Below are positions 1-10,266 of a stretch of DNA of 64,000 bases, in pieces (within the stretch, counting starts at the first letter, position 1; each line of letters starts with the position of its first letter). The position numbers and the translations under genes were made by a program. The notes below the pieces were generated by a model, which ran no database searches, had not been told where the DNA came from, and worked only from the letters and a program-made list of their open reading frames with translations. The stretch is from Escherichia coli (GTDB lineage: Bacteria > Pseudomonadota > Gammaproteobacteria > Enterobacterales > Enterobacteriaceae). The stretch covers positions 496,001 to 560,000 of the forward strand of contig CP089930.1 of NCBI GenBank assembly GCA_021307345.1, written 5' to 3'.

Positions 1-1929
1 ATAGGCAGTCTGCTGACCACCGTTATTAGCATCGCGATGGCAAGCGGCGCGATGCCTGGCAATGCGCTGTTTAGCGCGGCAATTAGTGGCTGGCTGTGGA
101 TCACCGTGCTGTTCGCTAATTTCGCCGAGGCGCTGGCAGAAGGCCGCAGTAAAGCGCAGGCCAACAGTCTGAAAGGGGTCAAAAAAACTGCCTTTGCCCG
201 CAAGCTGCGCGAGCCGAAATATGGCGCTGCGGCGGACAAAGTACCTGCCGATCAACTGCGTAAAGGCGATATCGTACTGGTAGAAGCTGGCGATATTATC
301 CCCTGCGATGGTGAAGTTATTGAAGGGGGGGCATCGGTCGATGAAAGCGCCATCACCGGGGAATCGGCACCGGTGATCCGTGAATCCGGCGGCGATTTTG
401 CCTCCGTCACTGGCGGCACGCGTATTCTTTCTGACTGGCTGGTGATCGCGTGCAGCGTTAATCCCGGCGAGACGTTTTTGGATCGGATGATCGCGATGGT
501 GGAAGGCGCACAGCGACGCAAAACGCCGAACGAGATTGCCCTGACCATCCTGCTGATTGCCCTGACCATCGTCTTTTTACTGGCAACCGCAACGCTATGG
601 CCATTTTCTGCCTGGGGCGGTAACGCGGTCAGCGTAACGGTACTGGTGGCGCTGCTGGTCTGTCTGATCCCAACGACTATTGGCGGCTTGCTTTCAGCGA
701 TCGGCGTCGCCGGGATGAGCCGGATGCTGGGCGCCAATGTGATCGCCACCAGCGGACGTGCCGTTGAAGCGGCAGGCGACGTTGACGTTCTGCTGCTGGA
801 TAAAACCGGCACCATCACGCTAGGTAACCGTCAGGCGTCGGAGTTTATCCCCGCGCAGGGCGTAGAGGAAAAAACGCTGGCCGATGCCGCACAACTGGCT
901 TCGCTGGCCGACGAAACGCCGGAAGGCCGCAGTATTGTGATCCTCGCCAAGCAGCGTTTTAACCTGCGCGAGCGCGATGTGCAGTCGCTTCACGCTACTT
1001 TTGTGCCGTTTACTGCGCAAAGCCGGATGAGTGGGATCAACATCGACAACCGTATGATCCGTAAAGGTTCTGTCGATGCCATTCGCCGCCATGTTGAAGC
1101 TAACGGTGGTCACTTCCCTGCCGATGTCGATCAAAAAGTTGATAACGTTGCGCGTCAGGGTGCCACGCCGCTGGTAGTAGTAGAAGGTTCCCGTGTGCTG
1201 GGCGTTATTGCACTGAAAGATATCGTCAAAGGCGGCATAAAAGAGCGTTTCGCGCAACTGCGCAAAATGGGCATTAAAACGGTGATGATTACCGGCGATA
1301 ACCGTCTGACTGCCGCCGCGATTGCTGCGGAAGCGGGCGTCGATGATTTCCTCGCCGAAGCGACACCGGAGGCCAAGCTGGCGTTGATTCGTCAGTATCA
1401 AGCAGAAGGCCGTTTAGTGGCGATGACCGGCGACGGCACCAACGATGCTCCGGCGCTGGCGCAGGCAGATGTCGCGGTGGCGATGAACTCCGGCACCCAG
1501 GCGGCGAAAGAAGCGGGCAATATGGTGGATCTCGACTCCAACCCGACCAAGTTGATCGAGGTGGTGCACATTGGCAAACAGATGCTGATGACCCGTGGCT
1601 CGCTCACCACCTTCAGCATCGCTAACGATGTGGCGAAATACTTCGCCATTATTCCGGCGGCGTTCGCGGCAACGTATCCGCAGTTAAATGCGCTGAACAT
1701 TATGCGCCTGCATTCGCCCGACTCCGCCATTCTCAGTGCGGTGATTTTCAACGCCTTGATTATCGTCTTTTTGATTCCTCTGGCGTTAAAAGGCGTGAGT
1801 TATAAACCGCTTACGGCTTCTGCCATGTTGCGCCGTAACTTATGGATTTACGGTCTGGGTGGGCTGCTGGTGCCGTTTATCGGTATCAAAGTGATTGATT
1901 TACTGCTGACCGTTTGCGGTCTGGTGTGA
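1..1929 (+). CDS. kdpB: Potassium-transporting P-type ATPase subunit KdpB (5' truncated by window edge)
   Basis: Catalytic subunit of the high-affinity KdpFABC potassium pump in the inner membrane; ATP hydrolysis here drives potassium uptake through KdpA. The frame is open from base 1, giving 642 residues that correspond to about residues 41-682 of the usual 682. Visible P-type ATPase signatures are the actuator TGES loop (its serine is residue 162 in full-length numbering, the inhibitory phosphorylation site), the phosphorylated DKTGT aspartate (residue 307) and the [11 protein letters not shown] hinge motif. Hydrophobic segments flank these domains. kdpC follows after a few bases, as in the canonical kdpFABC operon. 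The start, kdpA and kdpF lie outside the window. Confidence 0.98.
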   Translation: MGSLLTTVISIAMASGAMPGNALFSAAISGWLWITVLFANFAEALAEGRSKAQANSLKGVKKTAFARKLREPKYGAAADKVPADQLRKGDIVLVEAGDIIPCDGEVIEGGASVDESAITGESAPVIRESGGDFASVTGGTRILSDWLVIACSVNPGETFLDRMIAMVEGAQRRKTPNEIALTILLIALTIVFLLATATLWPFSAWGGNAVSVTVLVALLVCLIPTTIGGLLSAIGVAGMSRMLGANVIATSGRAVEAAGDVDVLLLDKTGTITLGNRQASEFIPAQGVEEKTLADAAQLASLADETPEGRSIVILAKQRFNLRERDVQSLHATFVPFTAQSRMSGINIDNRMIRKGSVDAIRRHVEANGGHFPADVDQKVDNVARQGATPLVVVEGSRVLGVIALKDIVKGGIKERFAQLRKMGIKTVMITGDNRLTAAAIAAEAGVDDFLAEATPEAKLALIRQYQAEGRLVAMTGDGTNDAPALAQADVAVAMNSGTQAAKEAGNMVDLDSNPTKLIEVVHIGKQMLMTRGSLTTFSIANDVAKYFAIIPAAFAATYPQLNALNIMRLHSPDSAILSAVIFNALIIVFLIPLALKGVSYKPLTASAMLRRNLWIYGLGGLLVPFIGIKVIDLLLTVCGLV

Positions 1930-1937
1930 GGGTTACC

Positions 1938-2510
1938 ATGCGTGGATTACGTCCGGCATTATCGACATTTCTCTTTCTGTTATTGATTACCGGCGGTGTT
2001 TACCCGCTGCTGACCACCGCGCTGGGGCAATGGTGGTTTCCCTGGCAGGCCAACGGTTCGTTGATTCGTGAAGGTGATACGGTACGCGGCTCAGCGTTAA
2101 TCGGGCAGAATTTTACCGGCAACGGCTATTTTCATGGTCGCCCATCGGCAACGGCAGAAATGCCCTATAATCCACAGGCTTCTGGCGGGAGTAATCTGGC
2201 GGTCAGTAACCCGGAGCAGGATAAACAGATAGCTGCACGCGTTGCCGCCTTACGGGCAGCAAACCCGGATGCCAGCACGAGCGTTCCGGTTGAACTGGTG
2301 ACGGCGTCGGCAAGCGGGCTGGACAATAACATTACCCCGCAAGCGGCGGCCTGGCAGATCCCACGCGTGGCGAAAGCGCGTAATCTCAGCGTTGAACAGC
2401 TCACGCAACTGATCGCAAAATACAGCCAACAACCGCTGGTGAAATTTATCGGCCAGCCGGTCGTCAACATTGTTGAACTCAATCTGGCGCTGGATAAACT
2501 TGATGAATAA
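1938..2510 (+). CDS. kdpC: Potassium-transporting ATPase subunit KdpC
   Basis: Small single-span subunit of the KdpFABC pump, needed for assembly and for ATP binding by KdpB. The protein is 190 residues, the usual length, with one N-terminal transmembrane helix (about residues 8-30) followed by a periplasmic domain. The frame is open upstream from a TTG at 1914, but the ATG at 1938 follows a GAGGG-type ribosome site and gives the family N-terminus MRGLRPAL. It sits 8 bases after kdpB and overlaps kdpD by 8 bases, which suggests translational coupling. Confidence 0.97.
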   Translation: MRGLRPALSTFLFLLLITGGVYPLLTTALGQWWFPWQANGSLIREGDTVRGSALIGQNFTGNGYFHGRPSATAEMPYNPQASGGSNLAVSNPEQDKQIAARVAALRAANPDASTSVPVELVTASASGLDNNITPQAAAWQIPRVAKARNLSVEQLTQLIAKYSQQPLVKFIGQPVVNIVELNLALDKLDE

Positions 2511-5187
2511 CGAACCCTTACGTCCCGACCCCGATCGTCTGCTGGAACAAACTGCCGCGCCGCATCGGGGGAAGCTAAAAGTTTTCTTCGGTGCCTGTGC
2601 AGGCGTCGGGAAGACCTGGGCGATGCTGGCAGAAGCACAGCGACTGCGGGCGCAAGGGCTGGATATTGTGGTTGGCGTGGTAGAAACCCACGGTCGGAAA
2701 GATACTGCCGCAATGCTGGAAGGGCTGGCTGTTCTGCCGCTAAAACGCCAGGCGTACCGTGGGCGGCACATCAGCGAGTTTGATCTCGATGCCGCCCTCG
2801 CCCGCCGTCCGGCACTGATCTTAATGGACGAACTGGCGCACAGTAATGCGCCAGGTTCCCGTCATCCCAAACGCTGGCAGGACATCGAAGAGCTGCTGGA
2901 AGCTGGCATTGATGTTTTCACTACCGTTAACGTTCAGCACCTGGAAAGCCTGAACGATGTGGTCAGCGGCGTCACCGGAATTCAGGTACGGGAAACCGTG
3001 CCCGATCCTTTTTTCGATGCCGCCGACGACGTGGTGCTGGTGGACTTGCCCCCGGACGACCTACGTCAACGGCTGAAAGAAGGCAAAGTCTACATTGCCG
3101 GGCAGGCGGAGCGCGCCATTGAACATTTTTTCCGCAAAGGCAATCTGATCGCCCTGCGCGAACTGGCTCTGCGCCGTACTGCCGATCGCGTAGATGAGCA
3201 AATGCGCGCCTGGCGGGGGCACCCTGGCGAAGAGAAAGTCTGGCACACGCGTGACGCGATCCTTTTATGCATCGGCCATAACACCGGCAGCGAAAAACTG
3301 GTTCGCGCAGCGGCGCGGCTGGCGTCAAGGCTGGGGAGCGTCTGGCACGCGGTGTATGTTGAAACCCCTGCCCTGCACCGCTTACCGGAGAAAAAACGTC
3401 GGGCAATTCTCCGCGCCTTACGTCTGGCGCAGGAGCTGGGCGCAGAGACGGCAACACTTTCTGATCCAGCGGAAGAAAAAGCCGTAGTGCGTTATGCCCG
3501 TGAACATAATCTCGGCAAGATTATTCTCGGTCGTCCGGCCTCGCGCCGCTGGTGGCGTCGGGAAACGTTTGCTGACCGACTGGCGCGCATCGCCCCCGAT
3601 CTCGATCAGGTGCTGGTCGCGCTTGATGAACCACCCGCCCGCACGATTAACAACGCGCCGGATAGCCGCTCTTTTAAAGACAAGTGGCGGGTACAGATTC
3701 AGGGATGCGTGGTTGCCGCCGCGTTATGCGCCGTTATCACCTTAATTGCCATGCAGTGGCTGATGGCGTTTGATGCCGCCAACCTGGTGATGCTGTATCT
3801 GTTAGGCGTGGTAGTGGTGGCGCTATTTTATGGGCGCTGGCCTTCAGTGGTCGCCACCGTCATTAATGTGGTGAGTTTCGATCTCTTTTTTATCGCCCCA
3901 CGCGGCACGCTCGCCGTCTCTGATGTGCAGTATCTGCTGACCTTCACGGTGATGTTAACCGTCGGACTGGTGATCGGGAACCTTACTGCTGGCGTGCGTT
4001 ATCAGGCGCGGGTAGCCCGCTACCGCGAGCAACGCACACGACACTTATATGAAATGTCGAAAGCTCTGGCTGTGGGCCGCAGTTCGCAGGATATCGCCGC
4101 CACCAGCGAACAGTTTATTGCCTCCACGTTTCATGCTCGCAGTCAGGTGTTGCTGCCTGATGACAATGGAAAATTGCAGCCAATGACACATCCGCAAGGA
4201 ATGACGCCGTGGGACGATGCCATCGCGCAGTGGAGTTTTGATAAAGGCCTGCCTGCGGGCGCGGGCACCGACACGTTACCCGGCGTGCCGTACCAGATTT
4301 TGCCGTTAAAAAGCGGCGAGAAAACCTACGGTCTGGTGGTGGTGGAACCGGGGAATCTGCGCCAGTTGATGATCCCGGAACAGCAGCGCCTGCTGGAGAC
4401 GTTTACGCTGTTAGTTGCCAATGCCCTGGAACGCCTGACGCTGACCGCCAGCGAAGAACAGGCGCGGATGGCAAGCGAACGTGAACAGATCCGCAACGCC
4501 CTGCTGGCGGCACTTTCGCATGATTTACGCACTCCGCTTACGGTGCTGTTCGGTCAGGCTGAAATCTTAACGCTCGATCTGGCAAGCGAAGGATCGCCCC
4601 ACGCCCGCCAGGCCAGCGAGATTCGCCAGCATGTGCTGAACACTACCCGACTGGTGAATAATCTACTGGATATGGCGCGAATTCAGTCCGGCGGCTTTAA
4701 TTTGAAGAAAGAGTGGTTAACGCTGGAAGAAGTGGTCGGCAGCGCGCTGCAAATGCTGGAACCGGGATTATCGTCGCCCATCAACCTTTCTCTGCCAGAA
4801 CCGCTGACTTTAATCCACGTTGACGGACCACTCTTTGAACGGGTGCTGATTAATCTGCTGGAGAACGCGGTGAAATACGCGGGTGCGCAGGCCGAAATTG
4901 GTATTGATGCCCACGTTGAGGGCGAGAAGCTACAACTGGATGTCTGGGATAATGGCTCCGGTCTTCCGCCAGGCCAGGAGCAGACGATATTCGATAAGTT
5001 TGCGCGTGGGAATAAAGAATCGGCGGTGCCGGGTGTAGGGCTTGGGCTGGCAATTTGTCGGGCGATTGTGGATGTACACGGCGGCACCATTACCGCGTTC
5101 AACCGACCGGAAGGTGGTGCCTGTTTTCGTGTTACACTTCCCCAGCAAACTGCCCCTGAACTTGAAGAATTTCATGAGGATATGTGA
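2503..5187 (+). CDS. kdpD: Sensor histidine kinase KdpD
   Basis: Membrane sensor kinase that responds to potassium limitation and osmotic stress and phosphorylates KdpE. It has 894 residues, the full family length. Order of domains: N-terminal KdpD domain with a Walker A-like loop (GACAGVGKT, about residues 30-38), a universal-stress-protein-like domain (about 250-370), four closely spaced transmembrane helices (about 400-500), a GAF-like region, then the HisKA domain with the phosphorylated His673 in LSHDLRTPL and the HATPase domain with N and G boxes. The ATG at 2503 was preferred over an upstream start at 2470 because it gives the conserved MNNEPLRPD start. It overlaps kdpC by 8 bases and kdpE by 4. 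Confidence 0.98.
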   Translation: MNNEPLRPDPDRLLEQTAAPHRGKLKVFFGACAGVGKTWAMLAEAQRLRAQGLDIVVGVVETHGRKDTAAMLEGLAVLPLKRQAYRGRHISEFDLDAALARRPALILMDELAHSNAPGSRHPKRWQDIEELLEAGIDVFTTVNVQHLESLNDVVSGVTGIQVRETVPDPFFDAADDVVLVDLPPDDLRQRLKEGKVYIAGQAERAIEHFFRKGNLIALRELALRRTADRVDEQMRAWRGHPGEEKVWHTRDAILLCIGHNTGSEKLVRAAARLASRLGSVWHAVYVETPALHRLPEKKRRAILRALRLAQELGAETATLSDPAEEKAVVRYAREHNLGKIILGRPASRRWWRRETFADRLARIAPDLDQVLVALDEPPARTINNAPDSRSFKDKWRVQIQGCVVAAALCAVITLIAMQWLMAFDAANLVMLYLLGVVVVALFYGRWPSVVATVINVVSFDLFFIAPRGTLAVSDVQYLLTFTVMLTVGLVIGNLTAGVRYQARVARYREQRTRHLYEMSKALAVGRSSQDIAATSEQFIASTFHARSQVLLPDDNGKLQPMTHPQGMTPWDDAIAQWSFDKGLPAGAGTDTLPGVPYQILPLKSGEKTYGLVVVEPGNLRQLMIPEQQRLLETFTLLVANALERLTLTASEEQARMASEREQIRNALLAALSHDLRTPLTVLFGQAEILTLDLASEGSPHARQASEIRQHVLNTTRLVNNLLDMARIQSGGFNLKKEWLTLEEVVGSALQMLEPGLSSPINLSLPEPLTLIHVDGPLFERVLINLLENAVKYAGAQAEIGIDAHVEGEKLQLDVWDNGSGLPPGQEQTIFDKFARGNKESAVPGVGLGLAICRAIVDVHGGTITAFNRPEGGACFRVTLPQQTAPELEEFHEDM

Positions 5188-5861
5188 CAAACGTTCTGAT
5201 TGTTGAAGATGAACAGGCTATTCGTCGGTTTCTGCGCACGGCGCTGGAGGGCGATGGTATGCGCGTCTTTGAGGCCGAAACGCTGCAACGCGGCTTACTG
5301 GAAGCGGCAACCCGCAAGCCGGATTTAATTATTCTCGATCTCGGTCTGCCCGACGGTGATGGGATTGAGTTTATCCGCGACCTGCGCCAGTGGAGCGCGG
5401 TGCCGGTGATTGTGCTTTCCGCACGTAGTGAAGAGAGCGACAAAATCGCCGCGCTGGATGCCGGAGCTGATGATTACCTGAGTAAACCGTTTGGCATTGG
5501 CGAATTGCAGGCGCGTCTGCGCGTCGCTTTACGCCGCCACTCAGCTACCGCCGCGCCCGATCCGGTGGTGAAATTTTCTGATGTTACCGTCGATTTAGCG
5601 GCTCGGGTGATCCATCGCGGTGAAGAGGAGGTGCATCTTACCCCGATTGAGTTTCGCCTGCTGGCGGTGCTGCTTAATAACGCCGGGAAAGTGCTCACCC
5701 AGCGCCAGTTACTCAACCAGGTGTGGGGGCCAAATGCGGTTGAACACAGCCACTATTTGCGGATTTATATGGGGCATCTGCGGCAAAAACTGGAACAAGA
5801 CCCGGCTCGGCCTCGCCATTTTATTACTGAAACCGGTATTGGGTATCGGTTTATGCTTTGA
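5184..5861 (+). CDS. kdpE: Response regulator KdpE
   Basis: OmpR-family transcription factor that activates kdpFABC when phosphorylated by KdpD. The 225 residues comprise a receiver domain (acidic pair at 8-9, phosphoacceptor Asp52 in LILDLGLPDG, conserved Lys near 101) and a C-terminal winged-helix DNA-binding domain. Translation begins at a GTG that overlaps the kdpD stop codon (ATGTGA), a typical coupled junction. No separate promoter is visible for kdpDE, so it is probably read with kdpFABC or from a promoter inside it. Confidence 0.97.
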   Translation: MTNVLIVEDEQAIRRFLRTALEGDGMRVFEAETLQRGLLEAATRKPDLIILDLGLPDGDGIEFIRDLRQWSAVPVIVLSARSEESDKIAALDAGADDYLSKPFGIGELQARLRVALRRHSATAAPDPVVKFSDVTVDLAARVIHRGEEEVHLTPIEFRLLAVLLNNAGKVLTQRQLLNQVWGPNAVEHSHYLRIYMGHLRQKLEQDPARPRHFITETGIGYRFML

Positions 5862-5894
5862 ATGTTTATTCATTTTTCATGCTTTAAATTTTAA

Positions 5895-5932
5895 CCTTAG
5901 TTCTGCTGAAATATTATTCGGCCGAACTAAGG
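5895..5932 (+). terminator. Inverted repeat downstream of kdpE
   Basis: A perfect 9-base inverted repeat (CCTTAGTTC and GAACTAAGG) with a 20-base loop lies 33 bases after the kdpE stop. It could form the 3' end hairpin of the kdp transcript, but no run of T follows on either strand, so intrinsic termination is uncertain. Confidence 0.35.
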
Positions 5933-6120
5933 CACCTGCGAATAAAAAACAATGAACTCACAATCTCAAAACAACAAGATAACAATCTATTCTGGGTCAT
6001 TGATGCTTAATGATTAAGCGATTTAGATTTGATTATTTTTTTGATCTTCTTCACAGATCGGAGACTTTTCATGGATAGAATAATTTCACCTTCAACTGAT
6101 ACAGAAAAAGGTAAAGGAAA

Positions 6121-6225
6121 ATGGAAAATAATAACCGTGCAATGCCTCATATAAGGCGAACAACTCATATTATGAAGTTTTCCCATCGCAATAGCTTTGA
6201 CTTTCATTTCTTTAATGCCCGCTAG
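6121..6225 (+). CDS. speFL: Ornithine-sensing leader peptide SpeFL
   Basis: A 34-residue leader peptide upstream of speF. In E. coli, ornithine traps the ribosome on this nascent peptide, which blocks Rho access and lets transcription continue into speF-potE. The translation matches the known peptide: the HIRR sensor motif at residues 10-13 and the C-terminal effector region ending FHFFNAR are intact. An AAAGGA ribosome site precedes the ATG. Differences from my memory of K-12 are at residues 7, 19 and 21 and avoid the ornithine-pocket motif. About 300 bases separate its stop from speF. Confidence 0.9.
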   Translation: MENNNRAMPHIRRTTHIMKFSHRNSFDFHFFNAR

Positions 6226-6529
6226 TCTTCTGACTAAAGGGCACCTCAAAATACAGGTCTCCCTGTCTTTAAGCATAACAGGTTAATACCTGTATCCCCT
6301 GGTGCTCATACATTGCTAACCCTTTTATACCCTTATTAATTCAGATCGCTACGCCGCAATCTGGATAGGTAGAGTATTGCCAGTTACCGGGCTGGTCGGG
6401 TTATTGCATCTACAAAAAGCAAACTACTGATTTATTTATCAGGGGTGATGTTTTGCTTTTTTCCGGCGTTATCAATTTCTCTTTTGAGAAATTGAGGACC
6501 TGCTATTACCTGAAATAAAGAGATGAAAA
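6226..6529 (+). promoter_or_regulatory. speF leader region (Rho-dependent attenuator)
   Basis: The 304 bases between speFL and speF have no other supportable gene. Just after the speFL stop the sequence can fold into several short hairpins, for example ACAGGTTAATACCTGT near 6279-6294. By established work on the speF operon this leader carries the Rho-dependent termination zone that is relieved by ornithine-induced ribosome arrest. That function is inferred here from the conserved speFL and its position, not from a defined motif. Confidence 0.6.
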
Positions 6530-8728
6530 ATGTCAGAATTAAAAATTGCCGTTAGTCGTTCTTGCCAGAATTACTTTTCCACTCATCGTGTATGCGTGAA
6601 TATTGAAGAAAGTAATTATATTGACGTTGCTGCCATTGTTTTATCGGTCGATGATGTTGAACGTGGAAAACTCGATGAAATAGACGCTACTGGCTATGGC
6701 ATTCCTGTATTTATTGCCACGGAAAATGAAGAACATGTGCCTGCAAAATACCTGTCACGTATTTCGGGTGTCTTCGAACATTGCGAAGCGCGGAAAACGT
6801 TTTATGGTCGCCAGTTAGAAACCGCAGCCAGCCATTATGAAACGCAGCTGCGCCCGCCTTTCTTCCGCGCACTGGTTGATTATGTCAATCAGGGTAACAG
6901 CGCGTTTGATTGCCCCGGTCATCAGGGCGGCGAATTTTTCCGTCGCCATCCGGCAGGTAACCAGTTTGTAGAGTATTTTGGTGAAACTCTTTTCCGTTCC
7001 GACTTGTGCAACGCTGACGTGGCGATGGGCGATCTGCTGATTCATGAAGGTGCGCCGTGTATCGCACAACAACATGCGGCAAAAGTGTTTAATGCCGATA
7101 AAACCTACTTCGTTTTAAACGGCACCTCCTCTTCAAACAAAGTGGTATTAAACGCACTGCTGACACCGGGCGATCTGGTGCTGTTTGACCGCAATAACCA
7201 TAAATCTAATCACCACGGGGCGTTGCTACAGGCTGGTGCAACACCGGTTTATCTGGAAACGGCACGTAACCCGTATGGCTTTATCGGTGGCATTGATGCG
7301 CACTGCTTCGAAGAAAATTACCTGCGCGAACTGATTGCAGAAGTCGCACCGCAGCGGGCAAAAGAGGCTCGTCCGTTCCGCCTCGCGGTTATTCAGTTAG
7401 GCACCTACGACGGCACTATTTATAACGCCCGCCAGGTGGTGGATAAAATTGGTCATCTGTGTGACTACATTCTGTTTGACTCCGCATGGGTCGGCTACGA
7501 GCAGTTTATCCCGATGATGGCTGACTGTTCGCCGCTGCTGCTGGAGCTTAATGAAAACGATCCGGGCATTCTGGTTACGCAATCAGTCCATAAACAGCAG
7601 GCAGGTTTTTCCCAGACTTCACAAATTCATAAAAAAGACCGCCATATCAAAGGGCAACCGCGTTATGTACCGCATAAACGCATGAACAATGCCTTTATGA
7701 TGCATGCCTCTACCAGCCCGTTCTATCCGTTGTTCGCGGCACTGGACGTCAACGCTAAAATGCATGAAGGCGTAAGCGGTCGCAATATGTGGATGGACTG
7801 CGTGGCGAATGGCATTGATGCACGCAAACTGATCCTTGAAAACTGTCATCATATTCGTCCGTTCGTTCCTGAACTGGTGGATGGCAAGCCATGGCAGTCA
7901 TACCCCACCGCTGAAATTGCCAATGACCTGCGCTTCTTCCAGTTTGTACCAGGAGAACACTGGCACTCTTTTGAAGGCTACGCAGAAAACCAATATTTTG
8001 TCGATCCGTGCAAGCTGCTACTGACTACCCCAGGCATTGATGCACGTAACGGCGAATATGAGGCATTCGGTGTTCCTGCAACCATTCTCGCTAACTTCCT
8101 GCGTGAAAATAGTGTCGTTCCAGAAAAATGCGACCTTAACTCCATTTTATTCCTGCTGACTCCGGCAGAAGATATGGCCAAACTACAACAGCTTGTCGCC
8201 CTGCTGGCACGTTTCGAAAAACTGCTGGAAGATGATGCGCCTCTGGCGGACGTACTGCCTTCCATTTACAAACAGCATGAAGCCCGTTACGCCGGTTATA
8301 CCCTGCGTCAGTTGTGCCAGGAAATGCACGACCTGTATGCCCGTCATAACGTGAAACAACTGCAAAAAGAGATGTTCCGTAAGGAACACTTCCCTCGCGT
8401 CAGCATGAATCCACAAGAAGCTAACTACGCCTACTTACGCGGTGAGGTGGAGCTGGTTCGTCTGCCGGATGCAGAAGGGCGTATCGCAGCCGAAGGTGCC
8501 CTGCCTTATCCTCCGGGCGTGCTGTGTGTTGTTCCGGGTGAAGTCTGGGGCGGTTCAGTTCTGCGTTACTTCATTGCCCTGGAAGAAGGCATTAACCTGC
8601 TGCCAGGTTTTGCGCCGGAATTACAGGGGGTCTACATCGAAGAACATGACGGTCGCAAACAGGTCTGGTGCTATGTCATCAAATCAAGCGAAGCACAAAG
8701 CGCCCTGCTGAAGGGAGAAAAATTATGA
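6530..8728 (+). CDS. speF: Inducible ornithine decarboxylase SpeF
   Basis: PLP-dependent decarboxylase converting ornithine to putrescine plus CO2, used for acid resistance and polyamine supply. It is 732 residues, the family length, with the N-terminal wing domain, the PLP fold and the C-terminal domain of the Orn/Lys/Arg decarboxylase group. The Schiff-base lysine is Lys355 in SVHKQQAG. Roughly twenty-five scattered substitutions compared with my memory of K-12 make it one of the more divergent proteins here. Its stop overlaps the potE start by 4 bases (ATGA), so decarboxylase and antiporter are coupled. Confidence 0.98.
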   Translation: MSELKIAVSRSCQNYFSTHRVCVNIEESNYIDVAAIVLSVDDVERGKLDEIDATGYGIPVFIATENEEHVPAKYLSRISGVFEHCEARKTFYGRQLETAASHYETQLRPPFFRALVDYVNQGNSAFDCPGHQGGEFFRRHPAGNQFVEYFGETLFRSDLCNADVAMGDLLIHEGAPCIAQQHAAKVFNADKTYFVLNGTSSSNKVVLNALLTPGDLVLFDRNNHKSNHHGALLQAGATPVYLETARNPYGFIGGIDAHCFEENYLRELIAEVAPQRAKEARPFRLAVIQLGTYDGTIYNARQVVDKIGHLCDYILFDSAWVGYEQFIPMMADCSPLLLELNENDPGILVTQSVHKQQAGFSQTSQIHKKDRHIKGQPRYVPHKRMNNAFMMHASTSPFYPLFAALDVNAKMHEGVSGRNMWMDCVANGIDARKLILENCHHIRPFVPELVDGKPWQSYPTAEIANDLRFFQFVPGEHWHSFEGYAENQYFVDPCKLLLTTPGIDARNGEYEAFGVPATILANFLRENSVVPEKCDLNSILFLLTPAEDMAKLQQLVALLARFEKLLEDDAPLADVLPSIYKQHEARYAGYTLRQLCQEMHDLYARHNVKQLQKEMFRKEHFPRVSMNPQEANYAYLRGEVELVRLPDAEGRIAAEGALPYPPGVLCVVPGEVWGGSVLRYFIALEEGINLLPGFAPELQGVYIEEHDGRKQVWCYVIKSSEAQSALLKGEKL

Positions 8729-10044
8729 GTCAGGCTAAAGCGAATAAAATGGGCGTCGTGCAGTTAACCATACTGACGATGGTCAACATGATGGGTTCCG
8801 GCATCATTATGCTGCCGACCAAACTAGCCGAAGTCGGGACGATCTCGATTATCTCCTGGCTAGTGACGGCTGTAGGATCAATGGCGCTGGCCTGGGCCTT
8901 TGCAAAATGCGGTATGTATAGCCGTAAACCAGGTGGTATGGGGGGTTATGCCGAATATGCCTTCGGTAAATCCGGTAACTTCATGGCGAACTATACCTAC
9001 GGTGTGTCGCTACTGATTGCCAATGTCGCCATCGCTATTTCCGCCGTTGGCTACGGTACTGAGTTGTTTGACACAACCCTTTCGCCTGTTCAGATTGGTC
9101 TTGCCACTATTGCTGTGCTGTGGGTATGTACCGTGGCTAACTTTGGTGGTGCACGCATTACCGGGCAAATCAGTAGCATTACCGTGTGGGGTGTCATTAT
9201 TCCGGTAATTGGCCTGTGCATTATCGGCTGGTTCTGGTTCAGCCCGACGCTTTACGCTGACTCCTGGAATCCGCATCATGCGCCCTTCTTTAGCGCGGTT
9301 GGTTCTTCCATCGCCATGACATTGTGGGCTTTTCTCGGTCTGGAGTCTGCCTGTGCGAATGCTGAAGTGGTAGAAAACCCGGAACGTAACGTGCCAATTG
9401 CTGTTCTTGGCGGTACGTTGGGTGCGGCAGTAATTTATATCGTCTCTACTAACGTGATTGCCGGGATTGTGCCAAATATGGAGCTGGCAAATTCAACGGC
9501 ACCGTTTGGAGTGGCCTTCGCGCAAATGTTCACACCAGAAGTCGGTAAAGTGATTATGGCGTTGATGGTGATGTCCTGCTGCGGTTCATTGCTCGGCTGG
9601 CAGTTCACCATCGCCCAGGTGTTTAAATCTTCTGCCGATGAAGGGTACTTCCCGAAAATTTTCTCTCGTGTAACCAAAGTAGATGCACCGGTTCAGGGAA
9701 TGTTGACCATTGTGATTATCCAGAGTGGATTATCGCTGATGACCATTAGCCCGTCGCTGAACAGCCAGTTCAACGTGTTGGTTAACCTGGCCGTGGTGAC
9801 CAATATCATCCCGTATATTCTGTCGATGGCAGCACTGGTAATCATCCAGAAAGCAGCGAATGTTCCGGCTGCTAAAGCGAAAGTGGCTAACTTTGTTGCC
9901 TTTATTGGTGCGATGTACAGCTTCTATGCGCTGTACTCGTCTGGGGAAGAGGCCATGCTGTATGGCTCCATCGTGACCTTCCTCGGCTGGACACTGTATG
10001 GTCTGGTATCACCCCGCTTTGAACTGAAAAATAAACACGGTTAA
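8725..10044 (+). CDS. potE: Putrescine:ornithine antiporter PotE
   Basis: Inner-membrane APC-family transporter that exchanges cytoplasmic putrescine for external ornithine, completing the proton-consuming cycle with SpeF. The 439 residues form about twelve hydrophobic helices, beginning with the GSGIIMLP loop typical of this antiporter family. The frame is open upstream of 8725, but the ATG at 8725 lies after an AAGGGAG ribosome site and is coupled to the speF stop. Several substitutions relative to K-12 cluster around residues 113-130. Confidence 0.98.
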   Translation: MSQAKANKMGVVQLTILTMVNMMGSGIIMLPTKLAEVGTISIISWLVTAVGSMALAWAFAKCGMYSRKPGGMGGYAEYAFGKSGNFMANYTYGVSLLIANVAIAISAVGYGTELFDTTLSPVQIGLATIAVLWVCTVANFGGARITGQISSITVWGVIIPVIGLCIIGWFWFSPTLYADSWNPHHAPFFSAVGSSIAMTLWAFLGLESACANAEVVENPERNVPIAVLGGTLGAAVIYIVSTNVIAGIVPNMELANSTAPFGVAFAQMFTPEVGKVIMALMVMSCCGSLLGWQFTIAQVFKSSADEGYFPKIFSRVTKVDAPVQGMLTIVIIQSGLSLMTISPSLNSQFNVLVNLAVVTNIIPYILSMAALVIIQKAANVPAAKAKVANFVAFIGAMYSFYALYSSGEEAMLYGSIVTFLGWTLYGLVSPRFELKNKHG

Positions 10045-10056
10045 TAAAGCGAAGTA

Positions 10057-10084
10057 AAAAAGGGCGATCGAATGATCGCCCTTT
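10057..10084 (+). terminator. Terminator of speF-potE
   Basis: Stem AAAAGGGCGATC and GATCGCCCTTT with a 4-base loop, 13 bases after potE. The short T run after the stem fits an intrinsic terminator on the plus strand. It resembles the pgm terminator at 10223. Confidence 0.75.
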
Positions 10085-10113
10085 GGGATTATTAACAAAG
10101 TGCTCGTTGTTCA

Positions 10114-10213
10114 TGCCGGATGCGGCGTGAACGCCTTATCCGGCCTACAAAATAGCGTAAATTCAATAGATTGCACTATCCTCGTAGGCCTGATAAGCGT
10201 AGCGCATCAGGCA
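10114..10213. repeat. REP pair (BIME) between potE and pgm
   Basis: Two REP units in opposite orientation: the first begins TGCCGGATGCGGCGTGAACG and ends at GGCCTAC, the second reads GTAGGCCTGATAAGCG up to GCATCAGGCA. They are separated by about 36 bases. These are typical enterobacterial extragenic palindromes that bind gyrase or IHF or protect 3' ends. They lie between two convergent transcription units. Confidence 0.9.
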
Positions 10214-10222
10214 GTCATAAGT

Positions 10223-10256
10223 AAAAAGGGCGATCTTCCGACCGCCCTTTTTCTTA
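10223..10256 (-). terminator. Terminator of seqA-pgm
   Basis: Stem AAAAAGGGCG and CGCCCTTTTT around a short loop, 11 bases past the pgm stop on the minus strand, with T runs on both strands. It probably works in both directions between the convergent potE and pgm units. Confidence 0.75.
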
Positions 10257-10266
10257 TTTAATATGT

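Noticed and set aside
6007-6276. 89-codon minus-strand frame opposite speFL (may correspond to the ORF annotated ybfK in K-12)
   Set aside because: It covers speFL antisense and has low-complexity basic composition; the established speFL on the other strand explains the constraint.
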